From DATGIQ01 sp035295665 (GTDB taxonomy: Bacteria; Planctomycetota; Planctomycetia; Gemmatales; Gemmataceae): DNA of 60,637 nucleotides. The position numbers and the translations under genes were made by a program. Below the pieces are notes generated by a model. It was not told the DNA's origin and ran no database searches. It saw only the letters and a program-made list of their open reading frames with translations. Within the stretch, counting starts at the first letter, position 1. Every line of letters begins with the position of its first letter. The stretch spans positions 1-60,637 of the forward strand of contig DATGIQ010000114.1 in NCBI GenBank assembly GCA_035295665.1, written 5' to 3'. Below are positions 1 through 8,301 of this stretch, in pieces.

Positions 1-613
1 TCAACGCATTGTCGTCCATGAGCGTTTCATCGATGGACCGTCCCCCTTCCGTCGGATGCGTTTGCGGAGAAGCATTGTAAATGCGAATCGCCTTCTTGAT
101 GATGCTGAGCTTCTTCTTGGGAAGGTTCAGGCTGGCGGCGATCTCCTCGTTGGTCGGAGCGCGGCCCAGCTTGTCCTGGAGCTTGGCAGTGGCCCGCCGC
201 CACTTGACGAGTAGCTCGTTCATGTAGGCGGGGATGCGGATGGTCTTGCCGGTATTGATGACCGCACGCTTGATCGATTGCTTGATCCAGTAGCTGGCGT
301 AGGTGCTGAAGCGCGTGTTCATGGCCGGGTCGAACCCTTCCACAGCACGCATGAGCCCCAGGTTCCCCTCAGCGATGAGATCCTGCAGACCTAACCCCTT
401 GCCCGTGTAGCTGCGGGCAATATTGACCACGAGCCGTAGATTGGCGCGAACCATGTGGTCCCGCGCGGCAATGTCTCCCTCCTCGATGCGGACCGCGAGG
501 AGCTTCTCCTCTTCCGCACTCAGCAGCGGGGTTTCATTGATCTCGCTGAGGTAGGTCTCCAGCGGAGATTGGACCGACAGACTTCGGAATCGACGTTGTT
601 GCTTGACCGTCAT
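1..613 (-). CDS. RNA polymerase sigma-70 factor, RpoD/RpoS type (3' end cut by window edge)
   Basis: A sigma factor that directs RNA polymerase to promoters. The visible 204 residues give sigma region 1.2 (about 16-48), region 2 (about 50-122, with the core-binding and -10 motif around NLRLVVNIA and TYASYWIKQSI) and region 3 (about 128-185). Region 4, which reads the -35 box, lies beyond position 1. The start ATG at 613 follows an AGGAAG ribosome-binding site. The short N-terminus lacks the long region 1.1 of housekeeping RpoD, so it may be an alternative group 2 factor. The frame is open to the window edge. Confidence 0.93.
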   Translation of the reverse strand, partial: MTVKQQRRFRSLSVQSPLETYLSEINETPLLSAEEEKLLAVRIEEGDIAARDHMVRANLRLVVNIARSYTGKGLGLQDLIAEGNLGLMRAVEGFDPAMNTRFSTYASYWIKQSIKRAVINTGKTIRIPAYMNELLVKWRRATAKLQDKLGRAPTNEEIAASLNLPKKKLSIIKKAIRIYNASPQTHPTEGGRSIDETLMDDNAL

Positions 614-913
614 GGGGAGCTTCCTTTGCTTGGTGCAGATGCAGGAGCCAACAGACCGGTGCAGGGCTCGGATCGCTTCTGGCTGTTGAGATCGGCTTGA
701 CACCGCCGGCTGAGTCTTGTCCGGGGCAACCTCACACCGCTTACAACTGCGTATCCCAATTCTGTATTAAATCCGTTACGATTGAAGTCGGAGAAAACCT
801 GAACCCGGCTGCAGGAGAGACCTGAGATTGAGCCGGAATTCCCAGGAGCAGATCCCGTTTTTGCGGCTGGCTCAAAAACTTTTGCCTCTGTCAAAATCAC
901 TCCATCGATTGAT
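614..913. other. Intergenic leader upstream of the sigma factor
   Basis: About 300 bases between the response regulator stop and the sigma factor start, both on the minus strand. A 105-codon minus-strand frame crosses it but lacks a ribosome-binding site and resembles no family I know, so I treat the region as non-coding. It probably holds the sigma factor promoter. An AT-rich patch lies at about 755-785, but no convincing -35/-10 pair was found. Confidence 0.4.
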
Positions 914-1567
914 TCAACGGTCTGCACTCAGGACGCCGGCTCGGATGGCATAGCGCACGAGGCCGGCGATGTCGTGGATGTCGAGCCGCTCCATGAGCTG
1001 GGTCCGATGCGTCTCCACAGTTTTGGGGCTGACGTGGAGCATCCGGGCAATCTCCTTGGTCGTGTGTCCTTCGCCAATGAGCTGAAGAATTTCGCGTTGG
1101 CGTGGCGTCAACAATTCTAAAGGGCTGGGCTCTTGGCCGGCATGCCGGATGAAGTCGGCGACCAGGTGGCGGGAAATCGCCGGGCTGAGATACGTTTCTC
1201 CCCGCGCCACCGCCTGGACCGCCAGCTCGAGCTCAGAGAAGCCTGCGTCCTTGATGAGGTAACCCGCCGCCCCAGCACGCAGCGCCTGTTTCACATAATC
1301 CTCGTCCGCATGGGCCGAGAGAATCAATACGCGCACATTGGGAAACTCCTTGGTGATGCGGACGGCCGCTTCCAACCCGTTGAGTCCGGCCATGGAAATG
1401 TCCATGAGGACCACATCGGGCAAGTGAGTTTTCACGAGGGACAGTGCCTCTCGGCCATCGGCGGCTTCGGCGATCACTTCGATCCCCGGAAGCGTGTTCA
1501 GGAGGGCACGAAAGCCGGCACGTACCAGGGCATGATCATCGGCCAGCAGGACGCGGATCGATCGCAT
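914..1567 (-). CDS. NarL/FixJ-family response regulator
   Basis: Cytoplasmic two-component output protein of 217 aa. Residues 1-120 form a receiver domain with acidic pair D10-D11 and phospho-acceptor D56 in the motif VVLMDIS. Residues about 150-207 form a LuxR-type helix-turn-helix that begins LTPRQREIL and contains TTKEIARMLHVSPKTVETH. The frame is open further upstream, but the start at 1567 gives the canonical MRSIRVLLADDH opening. No sensor kinase is adjacent, so its partner must lie elsewhere. The target promoters are unknown. Confidence 0.92.
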   Translation of the reverse strand: MRSIRVLLADDHALVRAGFRALLNTLPGIEVIAEAADGREALSLVKTHLPDVVLMDISMAGLNGLEAAVRITKEFPNVRVLILSAHADEDYVKQALRAGAAGYLIKDAGFSELELAVQAVARGETYLSPAISRHLVADFIRHAGQEPSPLELLTPRQREILQLIGEGHTTKEIARMLHVSPKTVETHRTQLMERLDIHDIAGLVRYAIRAGVLSADR

Positions 1568-1690
1568 TGGGCAAGCCTCCAGGCCAGCGGAACGGAAGAG
1601 ATCATGCAATCCAGTAACCTCCCCAAGAGATTGTTGAACGAATCCTATCCCCGGAAGGCAAGGAGGCGGGCAGCTCGATCCCAAAGCAAC

Positions 1691-1724
1691 ACGGGCTTTC
1701 GGCCGCTTCAGGCCGAAAGCCCGT
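1691..1724 (-). terminator. Hairpin terminator candidate after the Cys-rich STN-like gene
   Basis: A perfect 14-bp inverted repeat, ACGGGCTTTCGGCC at 1691-1704 and its complement at 1711-1724, with a 6-nt loop. It lies 34 bp downstream of the stop at 1758 on the minus strand. It has no strong U-tract, so termination is inferred from position and stem stability. Confidence 0.6.
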
Positions 1725-1757
1725 TCGTGGTTTCGGACGGCAAGTCGTGTGTGCGGC

Positions 1758-3218
1758 TTATCGGACAGAGCCGATAACCTCACCAAAGAGAAATCCGCTT
1801 CCCTCAGAACCAATGGTCTCGCCAAAGATGTACCCATGCCGCGCGGAATCCGCCGGCGGCACGATCTCGACGTGGCCATTGGTCAGATTGACGAGCGCAC
1901 GCTCCACGGCTACCTCGGCATGCTGACCTTGGTGGTGATAGAGGAGCTTGACATGGCCTTCGAACAGGAAGCAACCGGCCGGGCCCATGCGCGCGATGGC
2001 ATCGGCCCGTGCTTCCAAAGCGGGATGCATCGCCTGAATCTGGTTGCCGACTGCGGTCAGTTTCAGACTGCTTCCGCCCGGAACCTTGATCTCCATGCTT
2101 TTGAAGCTCAGGTGGTCCTGGCTGCCATCCTGGATCAGCCTTGCTTGGCCATCTTCGGCCACCATTCGGAGCTGCCAAGTCTGTCGCAGCGGCTGCGGCG
2201 GCACGGCCAAGCATTGCATCATGGCCGGTGCCGGCGATCCGATCAGAGCCGCGAGGGGACAGGAGGGCGGAAGCGGATTGCTCGCTGCTTCGGCGGCGGT
2301 CGGAGTCAACAGCGGTGGGCACTGGGGCGGCATATCCGCCAAGCCAAACGTCGGCGTTGCCGGCGCGATGGGCGCCCAGTTCTGGAGCGAATCGGAAGCG
2401 CTGGCCGAGCTATCTTTTTGCATGCCACGGTTCAGCATTTCCAGGAAGTCGCCAATCTGTTCGTGCACCTCCGCGGTTTGACAGACGACCAACGACTTGG
2501 TCGGCGGGAAATAGTCGACCGTACCGAGACCGCCATTGTCGATCCAAGAGTCGGGTTCGATGTTTTGGATGATCAGCCGAACGAGCGTGTCCTCGGGGGC
2601 CTCTTCCAGGTACTGCTTGCCGGAGGGGGTGACGGCTGTCCAGCTGATGATCGGCTCGCGGTTGCTGACGCCAAGCACGACGGGCTCGGCGGCGGGAACC
2701 AGATTGTCGACCGGATAAACCCTGAGGATCGCTCGGCCCCGTGCCAACGCTTCGGTCGTGAAGACCAGGATGTTACTGTCCACGCGGTAGCTTAGATGGA
2801 CCTGGTGCAAGACCATCTCCAGAGCTTTCTTCAGCGGAACCGCGTTGAGTTTGATGGACAGCGGCCGCTGAAGATTCACGCCCGCTTCCACCAGGGCAGG
2901 CTCGTCGAAGACGATGTTGAGGCCGGAGCATTCGCGGAAGTGCTCGACCACGTCCATGAGCGGTGCATCCTCAAAATCGATTGAGCAAGGCTTCTCGAGA
3001 CAGCAGGCGATGGAGCACTTCTCAGTTTTGGCGCATGCCGGACATGCACCGGCGGCAGCGCAGCACGGGGCAGCCGCCGCGCAGGCTTCACAACAAGCTT
3101 TCGGCACAGGAAGCAGTTCGCGCCGGACTTGCTTTTCTCCTTCGGCCCAGGCCGTACTCACGCCAAAGACCATCACCAAGATGTAAGTGTAAATCGGCAC
3201 ATGCTTTTGGGTCATCAT
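1758..3218 (-). CDS. Exported Cys-rich protein with STN-like domain
   Basis: 486-aa protein with an N-terminal signal sequence (residues 5-25, hydrophobic, ending near AWA). A cysteine cluster follows, with 11 Cys between residues 42 and 78. Next is a segment (about 79-155) with the pattern of a secretin/TonB short N-terminal (STN) domain: two copies of a beta-strand followed by PL..(A/V)(L/V)E motifs, as in APLMDVVEHF and VPLKKALEMVL. The rest is unrecognised. The start is fixed by GGAGG seven bases before the tandem ATG at 3218. It probably acts in the periplasm or envelope. The cysteines could bind metal or form disulfides; this is inference. Confidence 0.75.
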   Translation of the reverse strand: MMTQKHVPIYTYILVMVFGVSTAWAEGEKQVRRELLPVPKACCEACAAAAPCCAAAGACPACAKTEKCSIACCLEKPCSIDFEDAPLMDVVEHFRECSGLNIVFDEPALVEAGVNLQRPLSIKLNAVPLKKALEMVLHQVHLSYRVDSNILVFTTEALARGRAILRVYPVDNLVPAAEPVVLGVSNREPIISWTAVTPSGKQYLEEAPEDTLVRLIIQNIEPDSWIDNGGLGTVDYFPPTKSLVVCQTAEVHEQIGDFLEMLNRGMQKDSSASASDSLQNWAPIAPATPTFGLADMPPQCPPLLTPTAAEAASNPLPPSCPLAALIGSPAPAMMQCLAVPPQPLRQTWQLRMVAEDGQARLIQDGSQDHLSFKSMEIKVPGGSSLKLTAVGNQIQAMHPALEARADAIARMGPAGCFLFEGHVKLLYHHQGQHAEVAVERALVNLTNGHVEIVPPADSARHGYIFGETIGSEGSGFLFGEVIGSVR

Positions 3219-3389
3219 CTTGCCTCCACAGTTCCGTTGCGGATCGGACACCGAGCGGGTACCTACCAAAGCCGGCCGCAGATGTCAGCGCCAACCCAAA
3301 ATTGTTGCGAATTTGCCTTGTGTTTTGCGCGGACGCTGCTATTCTGCGTGGCCCGCAGCATGGGACGCGGGGCCGGGCGAGGAGGTCGG

Positions 3390-3965
3390 ATGATGATGTG
3401 GATCTTGCTGGCGACCGGGTTTACGGGAGCCCTGACCCTGGTTTTCCTGGTGCGCTTCGTTTACCGCGCGTTTGGCACGATTCCGTCGTCGGCCGTCTAT
3501 TTCTCGCCCAAGGGTGGGGCTACGGAGGCTGTCCTTCGCGAGCTGAAGGCAGCACGCCGAGAAGTTCTCGTCCTCGCCTACTCCTTCAGCTCCAAACCAA
3601 TCGCGGAGGCCCTCGTCGAGGCCAAGACCCGCGGAGTTCAGGTCGAGATCATCCTGGATCGCAGTAACGAGCAGGAGACCTACTCCGATCTAGCTCTGTT
3701 TGAGGACCAAGGACTCGCACCCCTGATCGATGCCCAGCACGCCATTGCGCACAACAAGCTCATGATCATCGATCAGCGCACACTCATCACGGGGAGCTTT
3801 AACTTCACGCACCAGGCGGAAGCGGAGAATGCAGAGAACCTGTTGATCCTGAAAGGCCATCCAGAATTGCTGAAGCCCTATCGCCAGAATTTTCTGACAC
3901 ACAAATCGCACAGCCAGGTGCCGAACCGCAAACCTGCCGCGGCCGCACATCGCACTGCCGCCTGA
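3390..3965 (+). CDS. PLD-like single-HKD phosphodiesterase, membrane anchored
   Basis: 191-aa protein with an N-terminal transmembrane segment (residues 3-25) and one phospholipase D superfamily domain. The HKD motif is H121-x-K123-x4-D128, followed by GSFNFT (135-140) and N150. One HKD per chain is the layout of Nuc/BfiL-type nucleases, which act as dimers on phosphodiester bonds, often DNA. With the membrane anchor it may be a periplasmic nuclease or a phospholipase. GGAGG at 3381-3385 sets the start at the ATG run 3390-3398. It is divergent from the STN-like gene. Confidence 0.85.
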   Translation: MMMWILLATGFTGALTLVFLVRFVYRAFGTIPSSAVYFSPKGGATEAVLRELKAARREVLVLAYSFSSKPIAEALVEAKTRGVQVEIILDRSNEQETYSDLALFEDQGLAPLIDAQHAIAHNKLMIIDQRTLITGSFNFTHQAEAENAENLLILKGHPELLKPYRQNFLTHKSHSQVPNRKPAAAAHRTAA

Positions 3966-3988
3966 GGGGCACTCCCGCTTGCTGGCCC

Positions 3989-4294
3989 TTATTCTTCTTC
4001 TGGCTTGTCCTTCTCTTTGGGCAGTTCTTCCGGCTCGACTTCGCCGGCTGGTTCACTGAAGGTTTCAATGGCTAAATCGTGGAGGACCATCGTCCCGGTC
4101 ACCATGCCCAGAAGACCCGCCACGGTGGCACTCTCGCGGTCCTTGGCGGCGAAGACGGCTTCCAGGGCGCGCACCTGCTCGGCATCCGGAGCGGAGGTGC
4201 GTAGTACCGGTGCCGGCGACTGATGGGCCGGGGCAAACATCGCTTTGTCGACTTCGACAGCGACCGGAAGAGCCAGGGTCGATTCGTGGGTCAT
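3989..4294 (-). CDS. Hypothetical protein, acidic, 101 aa
   Basis: Small protein of no recognised family. It has a GAGGTG ribosome-binding site just before ATG 4294. The N-terminal half is rich in Ala and Val; the C-terminus is strongly acidic, with repeated Glu, Pro and Lys. There is no signal peptide or membrane segment. It is divergent from ftsH and convergent with the PLD gene. The good ribosome-binding site and composition argue for a real gene. Confidence 0.6.
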   Translation of the reverse strand: MTHESTLALPVAVEVDKAMFAPAHQSPAPVLRTSAPDAEQVRALEAVFAAKDRESATVAGLLGMVTGTMVLHDLAIETFSEPAGEVEPEELPKEKDKPEEE

Positions 4295-4524
4295 GGATTC
4301 ACCTCAATGGGGCGATTGATTACCGAATACCCCAAGTAATCCTAGCTTATTGTCCCGGACTGGTAAAGTCCCCCTTGTCACCCTCTTCCCGGTGGCGGAG
4401 GCGGCGGTCGACCGTTGACCGATCGCGCCGGCCAGCGTAACCTTATAACATGCGCAATCCAGGCGAGTCCGGCGCCGGTTCTCCTGGGATCCTTTGAAAT
4501 TTCGCTTCACGGGAGACATTGTCG

Positions 4525-6516
4525 GTGCAAAAAAGAGGCAAAGAACGCGGCCGTCCCTGGTTCACGAGTACTCCCCTGTTCGCTCTTCTCTTCCTGCTCG
4601 CCTGCGGGCTCTATTGGCTTGCCAACCGCGACGCGCCGGGTAGGATCTCCCTGACCTACGGTCAGTTTAAGCAGATCTTGCTCGATCGGGGCGTCCAGTT
4701 TCAGGATGTCAAGATTGGCAGGACCGAAATTCGAGGCAAGATCACAACCCACGATCGAATCACCAATGCGGACGCTGACGAAACCCAGACTCGGGTCATT
4801 TCGTTCCAGACGCCGCGCATCGGCCTGGAGACTGATCCGGGACTTCTTCAGCTTCTTCACGACCGGGTTGGATCGAGTTACCAGGGTGAAGAGGACGAAT
4901 CGACGCTCAAGAGCATGACTTCCGTGGCGTTGTCGTTTGTGCTCTTGGTGTCGCTGGGGATCGCTCTGTTTCTCGCGATCCGTTGGCTCTCAGGCGGAAG
5001 CTCGCCCCTGACATTCGGCCGTAGCCGGCACAAGCTTTATGCGCAAAAAGATTTGCACATTACCTTTCAGGATGTGGCCGGCATCGACGAAGCCGTCGCC
5101 GAGTTGCGCGAGGTGGTTGATTTCCTCAAAACACCCGCCAAGTATCAAGCCCTGGGGGGCCGCATTCCCAAAGGCGTCCTGTTGGTCGGGCCGCCGGGCA
5201 CGGGTAAAACGCTCCTGGCCAAGGCGGTAGCCGGGGAAGCCGACGTCCCCTTCTTCGGCATGAGCGGCTCGGATTTCGTTGAGATGTTTGTCGGTGTTGG
5301 CGCCGCCCGGGTGCGCGACCTGTTCGCGCAGGCGGAAAACCGGGCTCCCTGCATCATTTTCATCGACGAGCTCGATGCGTTGGGGAAGAGTCGCGGCGGC
5401 AGCGTCGTCGGTGGCCACGATGAGCGTGAGCAGACGCTTAACCAACTCCTCGTGGAGATGGACGGTTTTGATTCCAATCGCGGCGTGATTATCATGGCCG
5501 CGACGAATCGGCCGGAAACACTCGATGCCGCCTTGCTCCGCGCCGGACGATTTGACCGCACGGTCGTCGTGGATCGGCCCGATATTGTGGGCCGGGAGGC
5601 GATTCTGAAGGTGCATGCCCGCAATGTTCGGTTGGCGCCGGACGTGGACTTGCGGCACGTCGCTAGCCTGACGCCGGGTTCGGTCGGCGCCGACTTGGCC
5701 AACCTCGTGAATGAGGCGGCTCTGATGGCCGCCCGCAACAACAAAGACGTGGTCAGTAAGGCCGAGTTTGACGAAGCCATCGAACGTGGCGCCATCGGCC
5801 TAGAGCGCAAAAGCCGCATCATGCATGCCGATGAAAAGCAGCGCGTCGCCTATCACGAGGCAGGGCATGCCCTGGTCGCCTGTGCCCTGCCGAACACCGA
5901 CCCGGTGCACAAGATTTCCATCATCCCGCGCGGCGTCGGCGCGTTGGGTTATGTCTTGCAGCGCCCCGAGGACGACCGTCATCTGCGCACGCAGTCGGAA
6001 TTGGAGAGCGTGATCAAAGTATGTCTGGGCGGGACCTTGGCCGAGGAGCTGATTTATCGCGAAATTTCCAATGGCGCCAGCAGCGACCTAGAACGGGCCA
6101 GCCGCATTGCCCGCCGCATGGTGAAGGAATTTGGCATGAGCCGGCTCGGCCGCGTGTATTTCCACGAGCAGAACAATTCGGCTTTTCTGGCTGGCTCCGT
6201 CGCCAATCCCACGGAACGAGAGCACAGCGAACAGACGGCCCGCGAAATCGATATCGAAGTACGCAAGATCCTGGACGATGCCACGGAGGAAGTCCGGGCG
6301 ATCCTGCAGACCCGCCGAGAGGCCCTGGTGGCCGTTTCCGCCCGCCTGGTCGACAAGGAAGTGATTGATGGGGCCGAGTTGCGTCAACTGCTGGAACAGC
6401 ACAGCCCCGGTCCGCGCTTGGTGCCGGGCTCCTTGGCGGTAGCCACGGGAGTGGATCCGCTCCCGTTGGAGCACCGGCCGGAGACGAACAAGACCGGCAG
6501 CGTGGGGCTTTCCTGA
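4525..6516 (+). CDS. ftsH: ATP-dependent zinc metalloprotease FtsH
   Basis: Membrane AAA+ protease that degrades damaged or regulatory membrane and cytosolic proteins. About 663 aa. Two transmembrane helices (about 14-33 and 133-153) flank a periplasmic domain. The AAA domain has Walker A GPPGTGKT (about 222-229), Walker B IIFIDELDALG and the second region of homology around TNRPETLD. The M41 peptidase domain has the zinc motif HEAGH (about 444-448) and the AEELIY region carrying the third ligand. I chose GTG 4525 because GGGAG at 4511-4515 is well spaced; TTG 4519 is the alternative. The C-terminus lacks any recognised extra domain. Confidence 0.97.
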   Translation: MQKRGKERGRPWFTSTPLFALLFLLACGLYWLANRDAPGRISLTYGQFKQILLDRGVQFQDVKIGRTEIRGKITTHDRITNADADETQTRVISFQTPRIGLETDPGLLQLLHDRVGSSYQGEEDESTLKSMTSVALSFVLLVSLGIALFLAIRWLSGGSSPLTFGRSRHKLYAQKDLHITFQDVAGIDEAVAELREVVDFLKTPAKYQALGGRIPKGVLLVGPPGTGKTLLAKAVAGEADVPFFGMSGSDFVEMFVGVGAARVRDLFAQAENRAPCIIFIDELDALGKSRGGSVVGGHDEREQTLNQLLVEMDGFDSNRGVIIMAATNRPETLDAALLRAGRFDRTVVVDRPDIVGREAILKVHARNVRLAPDVDLRHVASLTPGSVGADLANLVNEAALMAARNNKDVVSKAEFDEAIERGAIGLERKSRIMHADEKQRVAYHEAGHALVACALPNTDPVHKISIIPRGVGALGYVLQRPEDDRHLRTQSELESVIKVCLGGTLAEELIYREISNGASSDLERASRIARRMVKEFGMSRLGRVYFHEQNNSAFLAGSVANPTEREHSEQTAREIDIEVRKILDDATEEVRAILQTRREALVAVSARLVDKEVIDGAELRQLLEQHSPGPRLVPGSLAVATGVDPLPLEHRPETNKTGSVGLS

Positions 6517-6545
6517 GCGATCGATGCTGTTCGAGGAGGTCGTCC

Positions 6546-7421
6546 ATGTCGGTGATTGTGCCTCCGACACTGATGAGCCCGCGCCGTGAGTTTTTCAGCG
6601 TGACACAAATTGTGCAACCGCAAAGCGCTCCGTCCGCTCCCCGCACGCACAAGATCATTGCGGTTCTGCCGGCCTACAATGCAGCCAATACCTTGCGGGC
6701 GACGCTGGCCGACATCCCGGCCGGCTCGGTGGACGAAGTCATCTTGGTAGACGACGGCAGCCGGGACTGCACGGTCCAGATCGCCCGAGAAATGGGCCTT
6801 TTTGTCATCGAACATCCGCGGAATCGCGGTTACGGCGGTAACCAGAAGACCTGTTACCGATACGCCCTGGAACGCGGCGCTGACGTCGTCGTCCTGATCC
6901 ACCCGGACTACCAGTACGATAGCCGTGTGATTCCCCATGCGGTCGCCTTTGTCGAACTGGGCATTTGCGACATCGTTCTGGGAAGCCGCATTCGATCCCG
7001 CCAAGAAGCCCTCGCCGGCGGCATGCCACTGTACAAATACGTCAGCAACCGGTTCTTGACGGCAGTGGAAAATTTTGCGCTCGGTCAAAACCTGGGCGAC
7101 TTTCACAGCGGTTTCCGCGTTTACCGGCGTGCGGTGCTGGAGCGGATACCGTTTGAGCGGAACTCGGATGATTTTCTCTTTGATTCGCAACTGCTCGTCC
7201 AGTCCGTCCGTCTCGGCTTTCGGCTGGGCGACATTCCCGTACCGGTCCGCTATTTCCCAGAGGCCAGCAGTATTAATTTTCGGCGAAGCCTTCACTATGG
7301 CCTGGGGACGCTCGGCCTGGTGGGACAGTATTGCCTGGATCGGTGGGGGGGTTGGTGTTCGAAGTTGTTCGCGGAAAAGGATCGGTCCGGCCGGGCCGCC
7401 CCGTCGAAGAATCCGATTTGA
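6546..7421 (+). CDS. Family 2 glycosyltransferase (dolichyl/undecaprenyl-phosphate sugar transferase type)
   Basis: 291-aa GT-A fold transferase. Residues 36-75 give the nucleotide-sugar site (VLPAYNAANTL and VDDGSRD, D69-D70). HPDYQYD at about 118-124 supplies a further acidic motif, and NRGYGGNQ follows the pattern of DPM1/DPG synthases. No transmembrane helices are evident, so it is probably a soluble or peripheral enzyme acting on a lipid-phosphate or other cell-envelope acceptor. GGAGG at 6534-6538 fixes the start. It lies 29 bp after ftsH on the same strand. The substrate cannot be told from sequence. Confidence 0.88.
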   Translation: MSVIVPPTLMSPRREFFSVTQIVQPQSAPSAPRTHKIIAVLPAYNAANTLRATLADIPAGSVDEVILVDDGSRDCTVQIAREMGLFVIEHPRNRGYGGNQKTCYRYALERGADVVVLIHPDYQYDSRVIPHAVAFVELGICDIVLGSRIRSRQEALAGGMPLYKYVSNRFLTAVENFALGQNLGDFHSGFRVYRRAVLERIPFERNSDDFLFDSQLLVQSVRLGFRLGDIPVPVRYFPEASSINFRRSLHYGLGTLGLVGQYCLDRWGGWCSKLFAEKDRSGRAAPSKNPI

Positions 7422-7479
7422 CAACCCCAGGTTCGAACCCTACGTTTGCGATAGAAATCTCCCTGGGATCAATCCGGAA

Positions 7480-7794
7480 ATGAATCGCAGTAGCGCGTGC
7501 GCTTGTCTGCTCCTGGTTTTGGCGGTTACCTGGATTGACCGTTTGGCCATGGGAACCTTTGCGATCGCTCCCCCGACGCGAACCCCTTCCTTCGGGGAAG
7601 AGGTCTACACCATTGCCATCCGCGACCGGGACGAATTGCGCTATACCGTGGAGGCGCCGCCGCCGACGGGTCTGCATTCAGAGTTTCTGTGGGCCCCCTT
7701 GGCGATGTTCGACCGGGACCGGCTTGAGAAGGCCATTTGCCACAGGATGTTCGGCGCTCGTGCCTGCTACCTCTTCATGTCCCTTCAACGGTAG
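7480..7794 (+). CDS. Hypothetical exported protein, 104 aa
   Basis: The frame opens with a signal-peptide-like stretch (residues 4-25, rich in Ala, Leu and Val). The remainder is unrecognised and includes a Pro-rich patch. It lies 58 bp after the glycosyltransferase on the same strand. The ribosome-binding site is weak, and the frame extends upstream inside the glycosyltransferase, so the start and even its reality are uncertain. Confidence 0.4.
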   Translation: MNRSSACACLLLVLAVTWIDRLAMGTFAIAPPTRTPSFGEEVYTIAIRDRDELRYTVEAPPPTGLHSEFLWAPLAMFDRDRLEKAICHRMFGARACYLFMSLQR

Positions 7795-7989
7795 GCCGGT
7801 CACCGGAGGAATGGCTCCGGCGCTCCTTAGTCGATTCCCGTCCGCAATGATCGCCACGCCCGCGCCAGGATGGCGGCGGACGCACGGGAACTGTTCTTTG
7901 GATGAACGTCCCATTCCCCAAGGATGCCACCGTCTTCGGCGCAGGCATGGGGTAACCAATCCTAACCTTCAGATCGGAAAGGGAACGCT

Positions 7990-8175
7990 ATGTTTAAAGC
8001 TTTGACTTGCCAATTCGTTGAATTCGTCCGGAAGGAAGATGGACCTACCGCGGTCGAGTACGCGGTGATGCTGGCCCTGATCATCGTGGTTTGCATCGGT
8101 GCGATCACTACGCTGGGCGGCAACGCCAACGCGACCTTCACGTCCGTTGACGGCGCCCTGACCTCCAGTTCGTGA
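7990..8175 (+). CDS. Flp-family type IVb pilin
   Basis: 61-aa pre-pilin of the Flp/Fap family, the subunit of Tad-type adhesive pili. The leader is basic and ends at Gly18. Processing after this Gly would expose PTAVEYAVMLALIIVVC, with the conserved Glu at +5 and Tyr at +6, then a hydrophobic helix. The short Ser/Thr-rich tail is usual for the family. A GGAAAGGGA ribosome-binding site precedes ATG 7990. No cpa/tad assembly genes lie in this window, so the pilus machinery must be elsewhere. Confidence 0.92.
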   Translation: MFKALTCQFVEFVRKEDGPTAVEYAVMLALIIVVCIGAITTLGGNANATFTSVDGALTSSS

Positions 8176-8233
8176 TCCGGACGAGAATTCCTGGGCGGTA
8201 CGCGCAAACCACGCGGGTTTGCCAAGCTACGCA

Positions 8234-8275
8234 AGCCCGCAGCACCAGTACAACCGTGTGCTGGTGCTGCGGGCT
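8234..8275. terminator. Strong hairpin between convergent genes
   Basis: A perfect 15-bp inverted repeat, AGCCCGCAGCACCAG at 8234-8248 and its complement at 8261-8275, with a 12-nt loop. It sits between the pilin gene (plus) and the lipoprotein gene (minus), so it could serve both. There is no U-tract on either side. Confidence 0.6.
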
Positions 8276-8301
8276 CTGGTGCGTAAAGTTCCGGTTCCTA
8301 T

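Noticed and set aside
610..927. 105-codon minus-strand frame upstream of the sigma factor
   Set aside because: No ribosome-binding site, no family resemblance and it overlaps the end of the response regulator and the start of the sigma factor.
6384..7424. 346-codon minus-strand frame opposite the glycosyltransferase
   Set aside because: Shadow frame that also runs into ftsH; no ribosome-binding site or family match.
7430..7441. GGTTCGAACCC resembling a tRNA T-arm
   Set aside because: No acceptor, D- or anticodon arm fits around it; the upstream bases are the end of the glycosyltransferase gene. The palindrome AGGTTCGAACC is likely chance.
7811..8005. 64-codon frame between the hypothetical gene and the pilin
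   Set aside because: GGAGG lies only one base from its ATG, which is too close, and it overlaps the pilin start. The sequence has no recognised pattern.
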